The notes: a model not told the origin generated them from the letters alone. A stretch of DNA of 64,000 bases from Hoylesella oralis ATCC 33269 (GCF_000185145.2 NZ_GL833119.1:248001-312000); one strand, 5' to 3'. Shown: positions 51,328 to 61,339, counted from the stretch's first letter. Numbers and translations are program-made.

Positions 51328-52188
51328 TTACCTGTACTCCTCGGTACCTACGCCGGTAATCTTTTTAAACGCTTCTTGGAAGCACTGCGTGCTGCAGAAC
51401 CCCAATGCAGCGGCCACGGAGGCATCGGTTTGGCGGTGCGCAATAATCATTTGTTTGGCGATGGCAATGCGCCTGAACTGAACGAACCTGTCGAAATCTT
51501 TGCCTGTGAGCTTTCTCAGCATGTCGTTGAAATAGGGTTCAGACATGCCGGCCCATGCTGCATACTCCTCTATACGGGGCAATCCGTCGCGACAGACGTT
51601 GCCTGCAAGCAGCTCGTCGTCCACTCTACGGCCGATAGACTCTATCTGTTCCGCATATACATCGTGGCGGGTGATGAATTGCCTGTGGTAATAACGGCAG
51701 CAATAGTTGAGCAACATCTCTATTTTGTTTACTATCAAGCGGGCGCTATACTTATCGATACCCCATTCAAGTTCGTGCTCTATGTCGGCAAAACATTGCT
51801 CCAAGGTCTTTCGTTCTGCCGTAGAAAGGTGCAAAGCCTCGGCCTTTTGATAGCTCAGAAAGTGGTAATCGGCAAGACGGGTGCCGAGTGCGGTGCCGCA
51901 TAACAGGTCGGGATGAAACATCAGGAGCTGCCCCTGTTGCCCGTGTTTGCGCCCGCAAGCGATGTCGATTGTCTTTTTCGGTTTCCTGAAAAATACGGCA
52001 GAATCGGAGAAGTCGCACCCCATTCTGCCGTGCCACGGCTCGTCCGGCAAGTCTTGACGCAAGATAACAGCATAGCAGTCTACCCTTATAGTGTCTTTAC
52101 TACACGGGCATGCAAGGTTTATCACGCTCACCAAGGGGTGACGTGTCTTTTCATCAAAGAGCTTGTTGCAACTGCATACGGTGTCCAT
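51328..52188 (-). CDS. AraC-family transcriptional regulator (copy 2)
   Basis: The 286-aa protein has an N-terminal cupin-like sensing domain (about 15-150) and a C-terminal two-HTH AraC domain (about 185-286, ending FCSTQCFQEAFKKITGVGTEEYR). It is clearly homologous over its full length to the next gene (shared FHPDL.RGT.LG, SY..EALHLS, YYRQFITR text) but strongly diverged. It lies 5 bases after that gene's stop and is co-transcribed. Confidence 0.88.
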   Translation of the reverse strand: MDTVCSCNKLFDEKTRHPLVSVINLACPCSKDTIRVDCYAVILRQDLPDEPWHGRMGCDFSDSAVFFRKPKKTIDIACGRKHGQQGQLLMFHPDLLCGTALGTRLADYHFLSYQKAEALHLSTAERKTLEQCFADIEHELEWGIDKYSARLIVNKIEMLLNYCCRYYHRQFITRHDVYAEQIESIGRRVDDELLAGNVCRDGLPRIEEYAAWAGMSEPYFNDMLRKLTGKDFDRFVQFRRIAIAKQMIIAHRQTDASVAAALGFCSTQCFQEAFKKITGVGTEEYR

Positions 52189-52193
52189 AACTA

Positions 52194-53096
52194 TTATCTT
52201 TTTCTGTATTCCGTGGGGGGTAAGCCTGTATTGCGCTTAAAGTATCGGTTGAAGTGCTGCGAATATTGGAAGCCCAAGCCATAGGCTATTTCGTTTACAG
52301 ACTTCTCCGTGCCGAGCAATTCTTCCTTGGCAAGGTTCATAATCTTGTTCTGTATGTACTCTTGAGGCGTGATGCCGGTCTCCTTTTTGATAAGATCACC
52401 GAAGTAATTCGGCGAAAGAAAGCACTCAGAAGCAAAGTGTTTCACCGACGGAAGGCCCTCCTGTATGGGACGTCTGCCGTCGAAATACTCGTCGAGCAGG
52501 TTTTCGAACTTCTCTAAAATATCCTTATTAACGGCTTTGCGCGTAATGAATTGCCGCTCATAGAACCGCATACAGTAATCTAAAAGCAGCTCGATGTTGC
52601 GACAGATCAGCTTTTTGGTATGGCTGTCTATAGGGCGTTCCAACTCTTGTTCTATCTTCTGCAGGCAGTCGCAGAATATTTTTTTCTCGTCGTCGCTTAA
52701 GTGTAATGCCTCTCTTGATGAGTAAGAGAAGAACGAGTAGTTCTTTATATCGTGGCCAAGCGATGTGCCTCGTATCAAATCAGGGTGGAAGAGAATGCCC
52801 AAGGCATTAGGTTTAAAGTCGGCGGAATGCTTTACATGCACCACTTGACCGGGGGCGAACGACGTTACAGTGCCCTCCTGATAATCGTAGGGCTCGCGCC
52901 CGTAAGTGATGTCTCCGCAGAAAGTCTGCTTCAGAAACAGCGCATACACGTTGTAATGATAGGTTACTTCGGCGGGAAAGTCCTGTGCCGTGAGTTTCGA
53001 CAGGTCTGTAATCGCCACCAAGGGATGGCGTGTTTCGAAGCCTAACGTGCGGTTGTAGCTGTCGATAGTGTCGATGTTGAAAATGTTCTCTGCCAT
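52194..53096 (-). CDS. AraC-family transcriptional regulator (copy 1)
   Basis: The 300-aa protein has the same layout as its downstream neighbour, with an intact AraC signature YGLGFQYSQHFNRYFKRNTGLPPTEYR at the end. The pair is an old tandem duplication. The target is unknown; the divergence suggests different inducers. The pdxK-like gene further upstream is also on the minus strand, 116 bases away. Confidence 0.9.
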   Translation of the reverse strand: MAENIFNIDTIDSYNRTLGFETRHPLVAITDLSKLTAQDFPAEVTYHYNVYALFLKQTFCGDITYGREPYDYQEGTVTSFAPGQVVHVKHSADFKPNALGILFHPDLIRGTSLGHDIKNYSFFSYSSREALHLSDDEKKIFCDCLQKIEQELERPIDSHTKKLICRNIELLLDYCMRFYERQFITRKAVNKDILEKFENLLDEYFDGRRPIQEGLPSVKHFASECFLSPNYFGDLIKKETGITPQEYIQNKIMNLAKEELLGTEKSVNEIAYGLGFQYSQHFNRYFKRNTGLPPTEYRKR

Positions 53097-53212
53097 AATA
53101 ATGGGTTTATCGGGTACAAAATTAAAAATAAAACCGTAGCTTTTGATAAAACAAATTACGGATTTAGGTATCTTTATTACATGATTATCTGCGGCAGAAA
53201 GGCCTGCATGTC

Positions 53213-54034
53213 TTACAAAACCACGGCAAGAAACTTCTCCAAAGGTATGCCTCGGTTCTTGTCTTCGTTGTCTTTGTTAAGATCTATCAGCTTGTATACC
53301 GCATCCATAGCCTTGCGTGTGCTTGCCTTGAGCGACTGTTCTTGAAGCAAATACCCTATGAGTACCGCCGAAAAAATGTCGCCCGTGCCCGGAAAGTGCA
53401 CCGGTATTTCGGTGTAAGGCAGGCAGAAGTATTCCTGTGTGTCGTGGTTATAGCCCATGACGGAGGGCTGATTGTCTATAGTAATCGACGTGATAAGCGC
53501 CGACTTGGGACATATCTTGCGCAGCTTATCTATAAGCGCATGGGCTTCATCAGCCGTTACTCCGTGCGGTTGATAGGCGGTGCCAGTGAGATAGCAGGCC
53601 TCGGTATAATTGGGATAGATAAGGTGCGCCACCGATATCATCTTGCGCATGTTGTCGATGGTGGCAGGTGTAATGCCGTTATACAGCTTGCCTTCGTCGC
53701 CCATAATGGGATCTACGAAGATCGTAGTGCCGTTCTGTGCCTGCTCCAAGCAGTATGCGGCGATAATGCGTGCCTGCTGTTCCGTGGTTATGAAACCCGT
53801 CGCAATGGCGTCGAAGGCGAAATGAAGCTCTTTCCACACAGGGAAAACACCCTTAATGTATTCGGTTGTGTCGAGAATATTGAACTTTCCGTAGTCGAGA
53901 GTGTTGGAAACAAGTGCCGTAGGCAGGTTGTATGTGGGCAGCCCCATATACGAGAGAATGGGCAACATGGCTGCCGTGGCCACCTTGCCGTAGCCGGCCA
54001 TGTCGTTGATAAGCAATATCTGTTTCTTGTTCAT
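53213..54034 (-). CDS. pdxK: Pyridoxine/pyridoxamine kinase
   Basis: The 273-aa protein starting MNKKQILLINDMAGYGKVA has the PdxK/PdxY features FVDPIMGDEGKLY and the catalytic FPGTGDIFSAV with D219. It phosphorylates vitamin B6 vitamers in salvage. I use the ATG at 54034, since the in-frame ATG at 54085 would add residues that do not fit the family. Whether it is the PdxK or PdxY type cannot be told, so the symbol is provisional. Confidence 0.88.
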   Translation of the reverse strand: MNKKQILLINDMAGYGKVATAAMLPILSYMGLPTYNLPTALVSNTLDYGKFNILDTTEYIKGVFPVWKELHFAFDAIATGFITTEQQARIIAAYCLEQAQNGTTIFVDPIMGDEGKLYNGITPATIDNMRKMISVAHLIYPNYTEACYLTGTAYQPHGVTADEAHALIDKLRKICPKSALITSITIDNQPSVMGYNHDTQEYFCLPYTEIPVHFPGTGDIFSAVLIGYLLQEQSLKASTRKAMDAVYKLIDLNKDNEDKNRGIPLEKFLAVVL

Positions 54035-54133
54035 TGTATCCTTTTTCGTGCAAAAATAGTGTAAAAGGCATGACCAACCAAACAAATTCGCGCAAAAGGC
54101 ATGTCTGTCGTGCCGCGAAGAGGCGGAAAACGC

Positions 54134-55372
54134 CTATAACGTCTTGCGCTTGTGGTTGAAACGAAAGCCTATGCCGAGCATCAAATGGTTGGGGTTTTTG
54201 AAGTTTCGAAGGGTATAGCCGATGTTCAAGAAGGCATTGCGGGGCAGGCCGATCTTTAGGCCTACCATCTGATAAAGGCCGCTGAAATCGCCGCGGGCAT
54301 TGACAATATTGTGGCCGATGCCTAAGTTTATCGTAAAATAAGGCATCACGAATTCTGCATGTCCGGATAGTCCGAGCGCCATCTGTTTATATCTCGGGGG
54401 TCTTACGAGTATGTCTTCGGCATCATAGTGCCGGCCTGCTTCACGGGGAGAGTCGTCCTCTTCGAAGTTTGCACTGCTGTTGTATTCGCCGTCTAACGAT
54501 ACTCCGACGTTCAACCAATGGCTCATATTGTACATTGGAGCAAAGCAGAAACCGAACACTCCGTACCGTCCGGACAGTATAAGGGGCTCGCCTTCTTCAG
54601 TAAGGAAACCGTTGCGGCACCACGCACCATATAACATAAGGTCGTAACTCATATGTTTCGTGAACAGCGGAATGGGTACCCGCCGGCTTCGGGTGCTGTC
54701 TGTACGGTTGATATAATAGGCTATTCCGAGGCGTGCGCCGAAGGTATTGAGCCCCGAATTAGGCAACGTGGTGTTGCCGTTCGAGAAATGCGAGAGCGAT
54801 ACACCCGCGTTCAAATCCAGCTGTTTGGAGATACGGTAGGCCAAGAATATATCTGCATTGATGTAAGCCGTGACCTTCGAGCCGATTACACGGTTCTCCT
54901 TATTGCTTTCTTCATCGTAAGGGTGCCAGCCGAACGTGAGCCCTAAATTCCATTCATAGTTCAGAGAAAGCCTGCGGGTGATGCCTGTAATGCGCGCACC
55001 TTGAAATATAAAGGCGGAAAACGGATTACCTAATTGCGGATTAAAGTTGTGGTAAGCCACGCCGATGCCCTGATAATTGTCGTGATATATATGAGCTTCG
55101 GCTTCGTTGCGGGGTTTACGAAAGGCATAGGTGAGTTTCAAACCCATGTCATGGTTCATGGTTCGCTCCTCAAAATTGCCTCCCCGCAGAAATTCGTGGG
55201 TATGTAAAATCATCGAAGGCAGTGCCTCTGCCTCTATGCGATGTATGGTTTTTCCTCGGCAGACGAGCGAGTCGGCACTTTCAGCCATGCCGCCTGTCGG
55301 AAGCAGAGCCAAACTCAAAAACAGCAATAAGCAAGAATATCTTCTGTCTCCCATATGTTCTTGTACGGACAA
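54134..55372 (-). CDS. PagL/acyloxyacyl-hydrolase-like outer-membrane protein
   Basis: The 412-aa protein has a signal peptide and an outer-membrane-type beta-barrel composition with alternating aromatic and polar residues. The segment SHFSNGNTTLPNSGLN contains the catalytic HxSN-like pattern of PagL, the lipid A 3-O-deacylase (acyloxyacyl hydrolase family). It would trim lipid A acyl chains or be a related lipid hydrolase. The chain is longer than classical PagL, so extra domains are present. A TACTTTTG box lies at 55396-55389; Met8 could be the real start. Confidence 0.78.
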   Translation of the reverse strand: MSVQEHMGDRRYSCLLLFLSLALLPTGGMAESADSLVCRGKTIHRIEAEALPSMILHTHEFLRGGNFEERTMNHDMGLKLTYAFRKPRNEAEAHIYHDNYQGIGVAYHNFNPQLGNPFSAFIFQGARITGITRRLSLNYEWNLGLTFGWHPYDEESNKENRVIGSKVTAYINADIFLAYRISKQLDLNAGVSLSHFSNGNTTLPNSGLNTFGARLGIAYYINRTDSTRSRRVPIPLFTKHMSYDLMLYGAWCRNGFLTEEGEPLILSGRYGVFGFCFAPMYNMSHWLNVGVSLDGEYNSSANFEEDDSPREAGRHYDAEDILVRPPRYKQMALGLSGHAEFVMPYFTINLGIGHNIVNARGDFSGLYQMVGLKIGLPRNAFLNIGYTLRNFKNPNHLMLGIGFRFNHKRKTL

Positions 55373-55474
55373 AATGATACAACGGCTACAAAAGTATATA
55401 AAAATATGTGAACTTCAAAATAAATGTACCCTTTTCATGGAATATCCGCAGGCAGATAATAATTTGCGTTTTAT

Positions 55475-55505
55475 TTTGCCGTTCGCGGGGTTTGGTGTAA
55501 CTTTG
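55475..55505 (+). promoter_or_regulatory. Promoter of the AspT/YbjL-type transporter gene
   Basis: TTTG (55475-55478), a 19-base spacer and TAACTTTG (55498-55505) form a full Bacteroidales promoter with a leader of about 30 bases. Confidence 0.7.
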
Positions 55506-55537
55506 CAGCAGAAATAAAGCATCATAAACAATGGAAT

Positions 55538-57199
55538 ATGGAATGGCTTAACGGTCTGTTCGCTATACATTCGTCGATTCAAACGGTTGTAATCGTATCT
55601 CTTATCTGTGCTTTAGGCCTTGCATTGGGCAAGGTAAGGGTTGGAGGGATTTCGTTAGGCATCGCTTTTGTTTTTTTCATAGGCATCATTGCAGGGCACT
55701 TCGGGCTCAATGTAGATGGCGAAGTGCTCGATTATACCGAAACTTTAGGGCTGGTTCTCTTCGTATATACGCTGGGCCTTCATGTGGGACCTAACTTCTT
55801 CGGCTCGCTTAAACACGAGGGGTTGGCACTCAATATATGGGGCTTGGCAGTGATAATTCTCGGTACGGCGATGGCAGTTGTACTATGTCCGCTCACTGGA
55901 ATAGCCCTTCCGGACATGATGGGATTACTTTGCGGGGCGACAACCAATACTCCTGCTTTAGGTGCAGCGCAACAGGCGCTCGCACATTTGGGCCTTTCGG
56001 GGGGACGGGCGGCACTTGCAACGGCGGTAAGTTACCCGCTTGGCGTGCTCGGAGTGATATTTGCCATTCTTTTATTGCGCAAATTGTTCGTGAAACCTGC
56101 CGATCTGGAGGTGAAAAAACATGCGGATAACGATCATACTTACGTGGGGCAGTTCGTCATCATCAATCCTGCAATCGAGGGAAAGACGATAAGTCAGGTG
56201 TCTCAACGGTCGCATTTGAAGTTCATTGTGTCGCGTGTATGGCGCGGAGAAGAGGTTATCATGCCGTTTGCCAATACGGTATTGCACACCAACGACAACG
56301 TTCTGGTGGTGGCCAACCGTGAGGATATTCCTGCCGTAGAGATACTCTTCGGCGAGAAAGTGAAGAAAGATTGGAACAAAGAGAAGATAGATTGGAACCA
56401 CATAGATGCAAAAGTGGAGAGCCGAGTGATCGTTCTGACGCAGACAGTGCTTAACGGTAAGCGGCTCGGACAGCTGCATTTGCGCGATACATATGGTGTG
56501 AATGTGAGTCGGGTGATACGTGGAGACATTAAACTCCTTGCTACCGACAGCCTCAGATTGCAATACGGCGACCGTGTAACGGTGGTAGGTGAGCCCAAGG
56601 CAGTAGACCATGTAGAGAAATTCCTTGGCAATGCCGTGCAAACATTGAACGAACCCAACCTCGGAAGCATATTTTTAGGCATGATGCTCGGCCTTGCTCT
56701 GGGCACTATACCGTTCTCCTTGCCCGGCATGTCGGCACCGGTAAGGCTCGGAATTGCCGGAGGTCCCATCATTATGGGCATCATCGTGGGTGCCTTGGGC
56801 CCACATATGCACTTCATATCCTATACCACTCGCAGCGCTTCATTGATGCTCCGTAAGCTGGGTTTGTCGATCTATCTTGCTTGTCTGGGCCTTGATGCGG
56901 GGAAAGACTTCTTTGAAACGGTGGTCAGACCGGAGGGATTGCTGTGGGTAGGCGTGGGTTTTCTGCTGACGATCGTGCCGATACTCATCATTGGATACGT
57001 TGCTTTAAAGACGCGCAAGTATGATTTCGGAACCATCTGCGGTATTCTTTGCGGTTCTATGGCCAATCCCATGGCGCTTTCTTATGCCAATGATACGCTG
57101 AAAGGAGAGACGCAAAGCATTGCTTATGCAACGGTCTATCCGCTCGGAATGTTTGTTCGGGTAGTGATAACGCAGATAATCATCATGTTTTTTGTGTAG
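55538..57199 (+). CDS. AspT/YbjL-type transporter with two RCK_C domains
   Basis: The 553-aa protein has two membrane halves (about 5-185 and 370-553, each about five helices, with GLHVGPNFF, TTNTPALGAAQQAL and GSMANPMALSYAND motifs) and two central RCK_C (TrkA-C) regulatory domains (about 200-370). It belongs to the aspartate:alanine exchanger superfamily; in Bacteroidales these are putative dicarboxylate or amino-acid transporters. It is a single gene. The substrate is unknown. Confidence 0.9.
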   Translation: MEWLNGLFAIHSSIQTVVIVSLICALGLALGKVRVGGISLGIAFVFFIGIIAGHFGLNVDGEVLDYTETLGLVLFVYTLGLHVGPNFFGSLKHEGLALNIWGLAVIILGTAMAVVLCPLTGIALPDMMGLLCGATTNTPALGAAQQALAHLGLSGGRAALATAVSYPLGVLGVIFAILLLRKLFVKPADLEVKKHADNDHTYVGQFVIINPAIEGKTISQVSQRSHLKFIVSRVWRGEEVIMPFANTVLHTNDNVLVVANREDIPAVEILFGEKVKKDWNKEKIDWNHIDAKVESRVIVLTQTVLNGKRLGQLHLRDTYGVNVSRVIRGDIKLLATDSLRLQYGDRVTVVGEPKAVDHVEKFLGNAVQTLNEPNLGSIFLGMMLGLALGTIPFSLPGMSAPVRLGIAGGPIIMGIIVGALGPHMHFISYTTRSASLMLRKLGLSIYLACLGLDAGKDFFETVVRPEGLLWVGVGFLLTIVPILIIGYVALKTRKYDFGTICGILCGSMANPMALSYANDTLKGETQSIAYATVYPLGMFVRVVITQIIIMFFV

Positions 57200-57273
57200 G
57201 AATAAGGCGGAAAAGGAGATTGTTTATCGCTATCGGAAAGCACATGCGGAGGTTATTTCGGGAGCCTTTCGCG

Positions 57274-58230
57274 CTACGGCATATATCGGTCGAGAAAGTT
57301 TTTAACATGACTTGTGTACGCCGCGCGATGATCCTGATAGCTGTCTGCATGTTTCGAACCGCGGGCAACCCACAGTTCTTTGGGTGCAGGCTTGGCATTG
57401 TAGAGTTCGTAAACCATACGGAAAGGAACGTAAGTATCGGCATCTCCATGAATAAAAAGCATTGGCTTACGGCTCTTGGCAAGCTGTTTGAGGGGCGAAG
57501 CCTCGCCGAACGTCCACCCATAACGTAGTTTGCAGAGGGCACTGGTGGTATAAAGAAGCGGAAAAGGCGGCAACGAGAACTGCTCTCGGAGCTGTGTTTT
57601 GAACTCGTCCCACACACTTGTATAGCCGCAATCTTCCACAAAACAGCGGATGAAAGACGGCGTATGTTCGCCCGAAACACACATTACAGTGGCGGCGCCC
57701 ATAGATATTCCGTGGAGTACCATTGCGGTGTGAATGCGGTTACCACGGAATATACTGTCGGCAAAAGTCGCACTATGCAACACATCCGTACGGTCTTTCC
57801 AGCCCATTTGTATATCCTTGCCCGAGCTGGCGCCATGTCCGTGCAGGTCGGGCAGTACCACATTGTAGCCCATACCGCCGTACATGCGGGCGATGTGGAG
57901 CATTCCAAGCGCATTATCCTTATAGCCGTGCACAAGCAGAGCCACAAGATGTGTCGGTCTTTCGGCACGAATGTAGTACACATGCAGAGAGTCTTGCGCC
58001 TCCGTATGGATAAAAGTATCGCGCAAGGCATTATGTGCAAGAATACTGTCGAGCCATTCTTTGGTTTCCGGATGCTTGTTGATGAATGCTTCCTTATTCC
58101 ATTCGTTCAGACTGCCGCGACGGTCTTCGTTCGACAGGCCGTAAGAAAGCATGTAAAAACTGCCGCCGACGGTCAACAAAACCAACACAAGCAACACAGT
58201 AACACCGACCGCCCATATTTTCTTTTTCAT
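57274..58230 (-). CDS. Membrane-anchored alpha/beta hydrolase
   Basis: The 318-aa protein (start at 58230, MKKKIWAVGVTVLLVLVLLTVGG) has an N-terminal signal anchor and an alpha/beta hydrolase core with the nucleophile in GISMG, the acid D in HGDADTYVP and the base in SKHADSY. It resembles serine aminopeptidase-type lipases or acylhydrolases of the BAAT/S33 group. A start at 58287 would overlap the -7 box TACTTTTG (58264-58257), so I reject it. Confidence 0.88.
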   Translation of the reverse strand: MKKKIWAVGVTVLLVLVLLTVGGSFYMLSYGLSNEDRRGSLNEWNKEAFINKHPETKEWLDSILAHNALRDTFIHTEAQDSLHVYYIRAERPTHLVALLVHGYKDNALGMLHIARMYGGMGYNVVLPDLHGHGASSGKDIQMGWKDRTDVLHSATFADSIFRGNRIHTAMVLHGISMGAATVMCVSGEHTPSFIRCFVEDCGYTSVWDEFKTQLREQFSLPPFPLLYTTSALCKLRYGWTFGEASPLKQLAKSRKPMLFIHGDADTYVPFRMVYELYNAKPAPKELWVARGSKHADSYQDHRAAYTSHVKNFLDRYMP

Positions 58231-58334
58231 AATTTTTCGTATCTTAATCGTGCAAGCAAAAGTACGAAAAAATGTGTTATAACGCAAAATGCAGATACGA
58301 ATAAAACAAGAACATAGCGCTACTATAAAAACAA

Positions 58335-58530
58335 GAGATAGTCTCTTTATCGTAAGGAGACGGTCTCTTTATCGTAAGGAGATGACCTCTTTACCGTAAG
58401 GAGATGGTCTCTTTATCGTAAGGAGATGGCCTCTTTACCGTAAGGAGATGGTCTTTTTATCGTAAGGAGATGGCCTCTTTATCGTAAGGAGATGGTCTCT
58501 TTGCGGTGAAGAGACGACCTTTCCCTACAG
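58335..58530. repeat. 22-bp tandem repeat array, 8 clear units plus a degenerate one
   Basis: Units of GAGATGGTCTCTTTATCGTAAG repeat at 58335, 58357, 58379, 58401, 58423, 58445, 58467 and 58489, with a decayed ninth unit from 58511. The core GAGAnnnTCTC is self-complementary in most units. Variants alternate between TGGTCTC...ATCG and TGGCCTC...ACCG, giving a 44-base higher-order period. It is not a CRISPR, because no unique spacers separate the units. It lies upstream of the hydrolase gene (minus) and beyond the end of the second calycin gene. Confidence 0.95.
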
Positions 58531-58571
58531 AAAAAGGACTCTCTGCCTCATGAAAACGGCAGAAAGTCCTT
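58529..58571 (-). terminator. Terminator after the second calycin gene
   Basis: On the minus strand AAGGACTTTCTGCC (58571-58558) pairs with GGCAGAGAGTCCTT (58547-58534, one mismatch) and is followed by TTTTT. It lies 37 bases past the stop, between the array and the gene. Confidence 0.8.
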
Positions 58572-58607
58572 ATGAATTAAATTAGAGTAGTTGTTTTTGG
58601 AAACCGT

Positions 58608-59222
58608 TTATCTAATGATAACTTTCTTTCCATCGACGATATAAAGGCCTTTACGAGGATGCTTCACACGTCGTCCATGCAAGTCGTAAACAATCTGTTC
58701 TTGCGTTTGTTTTTGCGCATAGGTCTTCGAAATGCCCGTATTAACATCGCGTTTCCCCGAGAATTTTACCTTCAAACTTGCTTCATTCCAAATGAATATA
58801 ATATCCATGTTCAAAGAACCATCCTTGGTTAACTCCTCGGAATCGCCTATCAATACAAGCAAACTGAACGTTGTATTACCTGTATTCTCCTTGGATTCCA
58901 CATCTACATAGTCGTTGGATTCCTGCCAGATTACCCACTTGCCGTTCCTTTTCTGCAGGTACATATTCGGCAAATCGAAATCCTTGAGTTCGTATTTGCC
59001 TATCTGATAACCTTTCAGCGTGAGTTTTATCTCGTCTTCACCTTCTCCCTTTGCTATAGAGAAAGTTACTGTTTTAGAGGTTGTCGATATTGATGTTCCC
59101 TTTTTAGTCTCTGTCTTTGCTATCCCTTTATAGTCTCCATAGAAAGAAGACCGTTCTACATCATCCTGCGCCTTTACCGTTAAAGTCGCTAAACACGTCA
59201 CTAAAATAAGTAAAAATTTCAT
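58608..59222 (-). CDS. Secreted calycin-like protein with T9SS-type C-terminal tail (paralogue 2)
   Basis: The 204-aa protein has a signal peptide (...ATLTVKAQ), a calycin-like beta-barrel and the C-terminal tail VYDLHGRRVKHPRKGLYIVDGKK. It aligns with the protein at 40377-40976 over signal peptide, core and tail, but the cores are well diverged. A TACCTTTG box lies at 59307-59300. The ligand is unknown. Confidence 0.8.
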   Translation of the reverse strand: MKFLLILVTCLATLTVKAQDDVERSSFYGDYKGIAKTETKKGTSISTTSKTVTFSIAKGEGEDEIKLTLKGYQIGKYELKDFDLPNMYLQKRNGKWVIWQESNDYVDVESKENTGNTTFSLLVLIGDSEELTKDGSLNMDIIFIWNEASLKVKFSGKRDVNTGISKTYAQKQTQEQIVYDLHGRRVKHPRKGLYIVDGKKVIIR

Positions 59223-59504
59223 CTCTTTTGAGTTAATAATTAATTCCTGATTACTTCAGATGCCGACTCTTCGACATCTATATCACTTAAATTCGGGTGC
59301 AAAGGTAATATGCAAAAGCAAATAAAAACGACATATCATTTCTTTTTTTCTATTATTTAACATAAATTACTCTCCTATATTTCGGATGAAGGCACGGCAT
59401 GTTCCTATTACGCAAAGATGGTATTTTTATCATAGGAATTAAGAATTAAGGATTATTTTTTGTAATTTTGTGGCCACAATTATTGAAAATAACGTATTAT
59501 CGAT

Positions 59505-61325
59505 ATGAAGATAGAAGCGCAAATATGCAGTTCTGTAATCGCTGCAGTGAAGGAACTATACGGGCAGGATGTGCCCGCACAGACGGTACAACTACAGAAA
59601 ACTAAAAGTAACTTCGAAGGAAATCTTACGTTGGTAGTATTTCCATTCCTGAAAATATCCAAGAAGAAACCGGAAGAAACGGCACAAGAAATAGGCGATA
59701 TGCTGGTAAAAGGCTGCGCGGCCGTAAGTTCTTTCAACGTTGTGAAAGGCTTTCTGAACCTGAATATCGCACGGTCGGCGTGGATAGACCTTCTGAACAG
59801 CATCGATACCGATGATAATTTCGGCCTGAAAATCGCCACCGACAGCTCTCCTTTGGTAATGATAGAGTACTCATCTCCTAATACTAACAAGCCTCTTCAT
59901 TTGGGGCATGTGCGCAATAACCTGTTGGGATGGTCGCTGGCACGTATCATGGAAGCCAACGGAAACCGTGTGGTAAAGACCAATATTGTAAATGATCGGG
60001 GCATACACATATGCAAATCCATGCTTGCATGGCTGAAATGGGGCAACGGAGAGACGCCTCAATCGAGCGGAAAGAAAGGTGATCATCTGATAGGAGACTA
60101 CTATGTGGCTTTCGACAAGCACTACAAAGAGCAGTGCAAGCAGCTCGAAGCGCAATACAAAGCACAAGGCATGAGCGACGAAGAGGCCGAAAAGAAAGCC
60201 GCCACAGAGGCTCCGTTGATGAAAGAGGCACACGAAATGCTCGTTAAATGGGAGCAGAACGATCCCGAAGTGCGTGCTCTATGGCAGAAAATGAATACTT
60301 GGGTTTACGCCGGATTTAATGAAACATACGATAAACTCGGCGTATGTTTCGATAAAATATATTATGAATCGGACACCTACCTCGTGGGAAAAGCGAAAGT
60401 AGAAGAGGGCTTGAAGAAAGGTATCTTTATGCGCGAAGCCGATAACAGCGTATGGGCAGACCTGACGGATGACGGTTTAGACCGGAAACTGCTGCTGCGT
60501 TCCGACGGTACAAGTGTATATATGACGCAAGATATAGGCACTGCAACGATGCGATTTCGCGATTTTCCGATCGATAAAATGATATATGTCGTGGGTAACG
60601 AGCAGAACTATCACTTCCAAGTGCTTTCCATATTGCTCGACCGCTTGGGATTCAAGTGGGGCAAAGAGCTTGTACACTTCTCTTATGGCATGGTGGAATT
60701 GCCGAATGGCAAGATGAAAAGCCGTGAAGGAACGGTGGTGGATGCCGACGATTTGATAGCAGGAATGGTGAAAGAGGCACGAGATACGTCCGACGAATTG
60801 GGAAAATTCAAGGATATGAGCGAAGAAGAAAAGCGCGAGATTGCACGTATCGTGGGCTTAGGTGCACTGAAATACTTCATTCTAAAGGTCGATGCACGCA
60901 AGAATATGCTGTTTAATCCGGAAGAAAGCATCGACTTCAACGGCAATACAGGGCCGTTCATCCAGTACACTTATGCCCGCATTCGCAGCATTATGCGTAA
61001 GGCCGATGCCGACAGCCATATCGCATTGCCCGAAAAACTCGACGGTAACGCACCGCTGAACGAAAAAGAAATAGAACTTATACAGAAGATGAACGAGTTT
61101 GAAACGGCCGTGGCAGAGGCAGGAAACAACTATAATCCCGCCGGAATAGCCAACTACTGTTACGAACTGACCAAGGATTTCAACCAGTTCTACCACGACT
61201 ACAGCATCCTTAGTGCCAATACCGAAGAGGAGAAAATTGTGCGCCTTGTAATCGCGAAGAACGTGGCCAAGATTATTAAAAACGGCATGGACCTGCTCGG
61301 AATTGAGGTTCCGGAAAGGATGTAA
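59505..61325 (+). CDS. argS: Arginyl-tRNA synthetase
   Basis: The 606-aa class I synthetase has the HIGH-type motif HLGHVRNN, the KMSKS-equivalent KMKSREG and the C-terminal anticodon-binding domain. An N-terminal tRNA-D-loop-binding domain (about 1-110) is present. It charges tRNA-Arg with arginine. A -7 box TAATTTTG lies at 59463-59470. The RNase H gene starts 15 bases after it. Confidence 0.96.
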   Translation: MKIEAQICSSVIAAVKELYGQDVPAQTVQLQKTKSNFEGNLTLVVFPFLKISKKKPEETAQEIGDMLVKGCAAVSSFNVVKGFLNLNIARSAWIDLLNSIDTDDNFGLKIATDSSPLVMIEYSSPNTNKPLHLGHVRNNLLGWSLARIMEANGNRVVKTNIVNDRGIHICKSMLAWLKWGNGETPQSSGKKGDHLIGDYYVAFDKHYKEQCKQLEAQYKAQGMSDEEAEKKAATEAPLMKEAHEMLVKWEQNDPEVRALWQKMNTWVYAGFNETYDKLGVCFDKIYYESDTYLVGKAKVEEGLKKGIFMREADNSVWADLTDDGLDRKLLLRSDGTSVYMTQDIGTATMRFRDFPIDKMIYVVGNEQNYHFQVLSILLDRLGFKWGKELVHFSYGMVELPNGKMKSREGTVVDADDLIAGMVKEARDTSDELGKFKDMSEEEKREIARIVGLGALKYFILKVDARKNMLFNPEESIDFNGNTGPFIQYTYARIRSIMRKADADSHIALPEKLDGNAPLNEKEIELIQKMNEFETAVAEAGNNYNPAGIANYCYELTKDFNQFYHDYSILSANTEEEKIVRLVIAKNVAKIIKNGMDLLGIEVPERM

Positions 61326-61339
61326 GCAAGGTCTCGGGA

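Noticed and set aside
58335..58530. The 22-bp array as a CRISPR array
   Set aside because: The units are directly adjacent with no unique spacers, and no cas genes are near.
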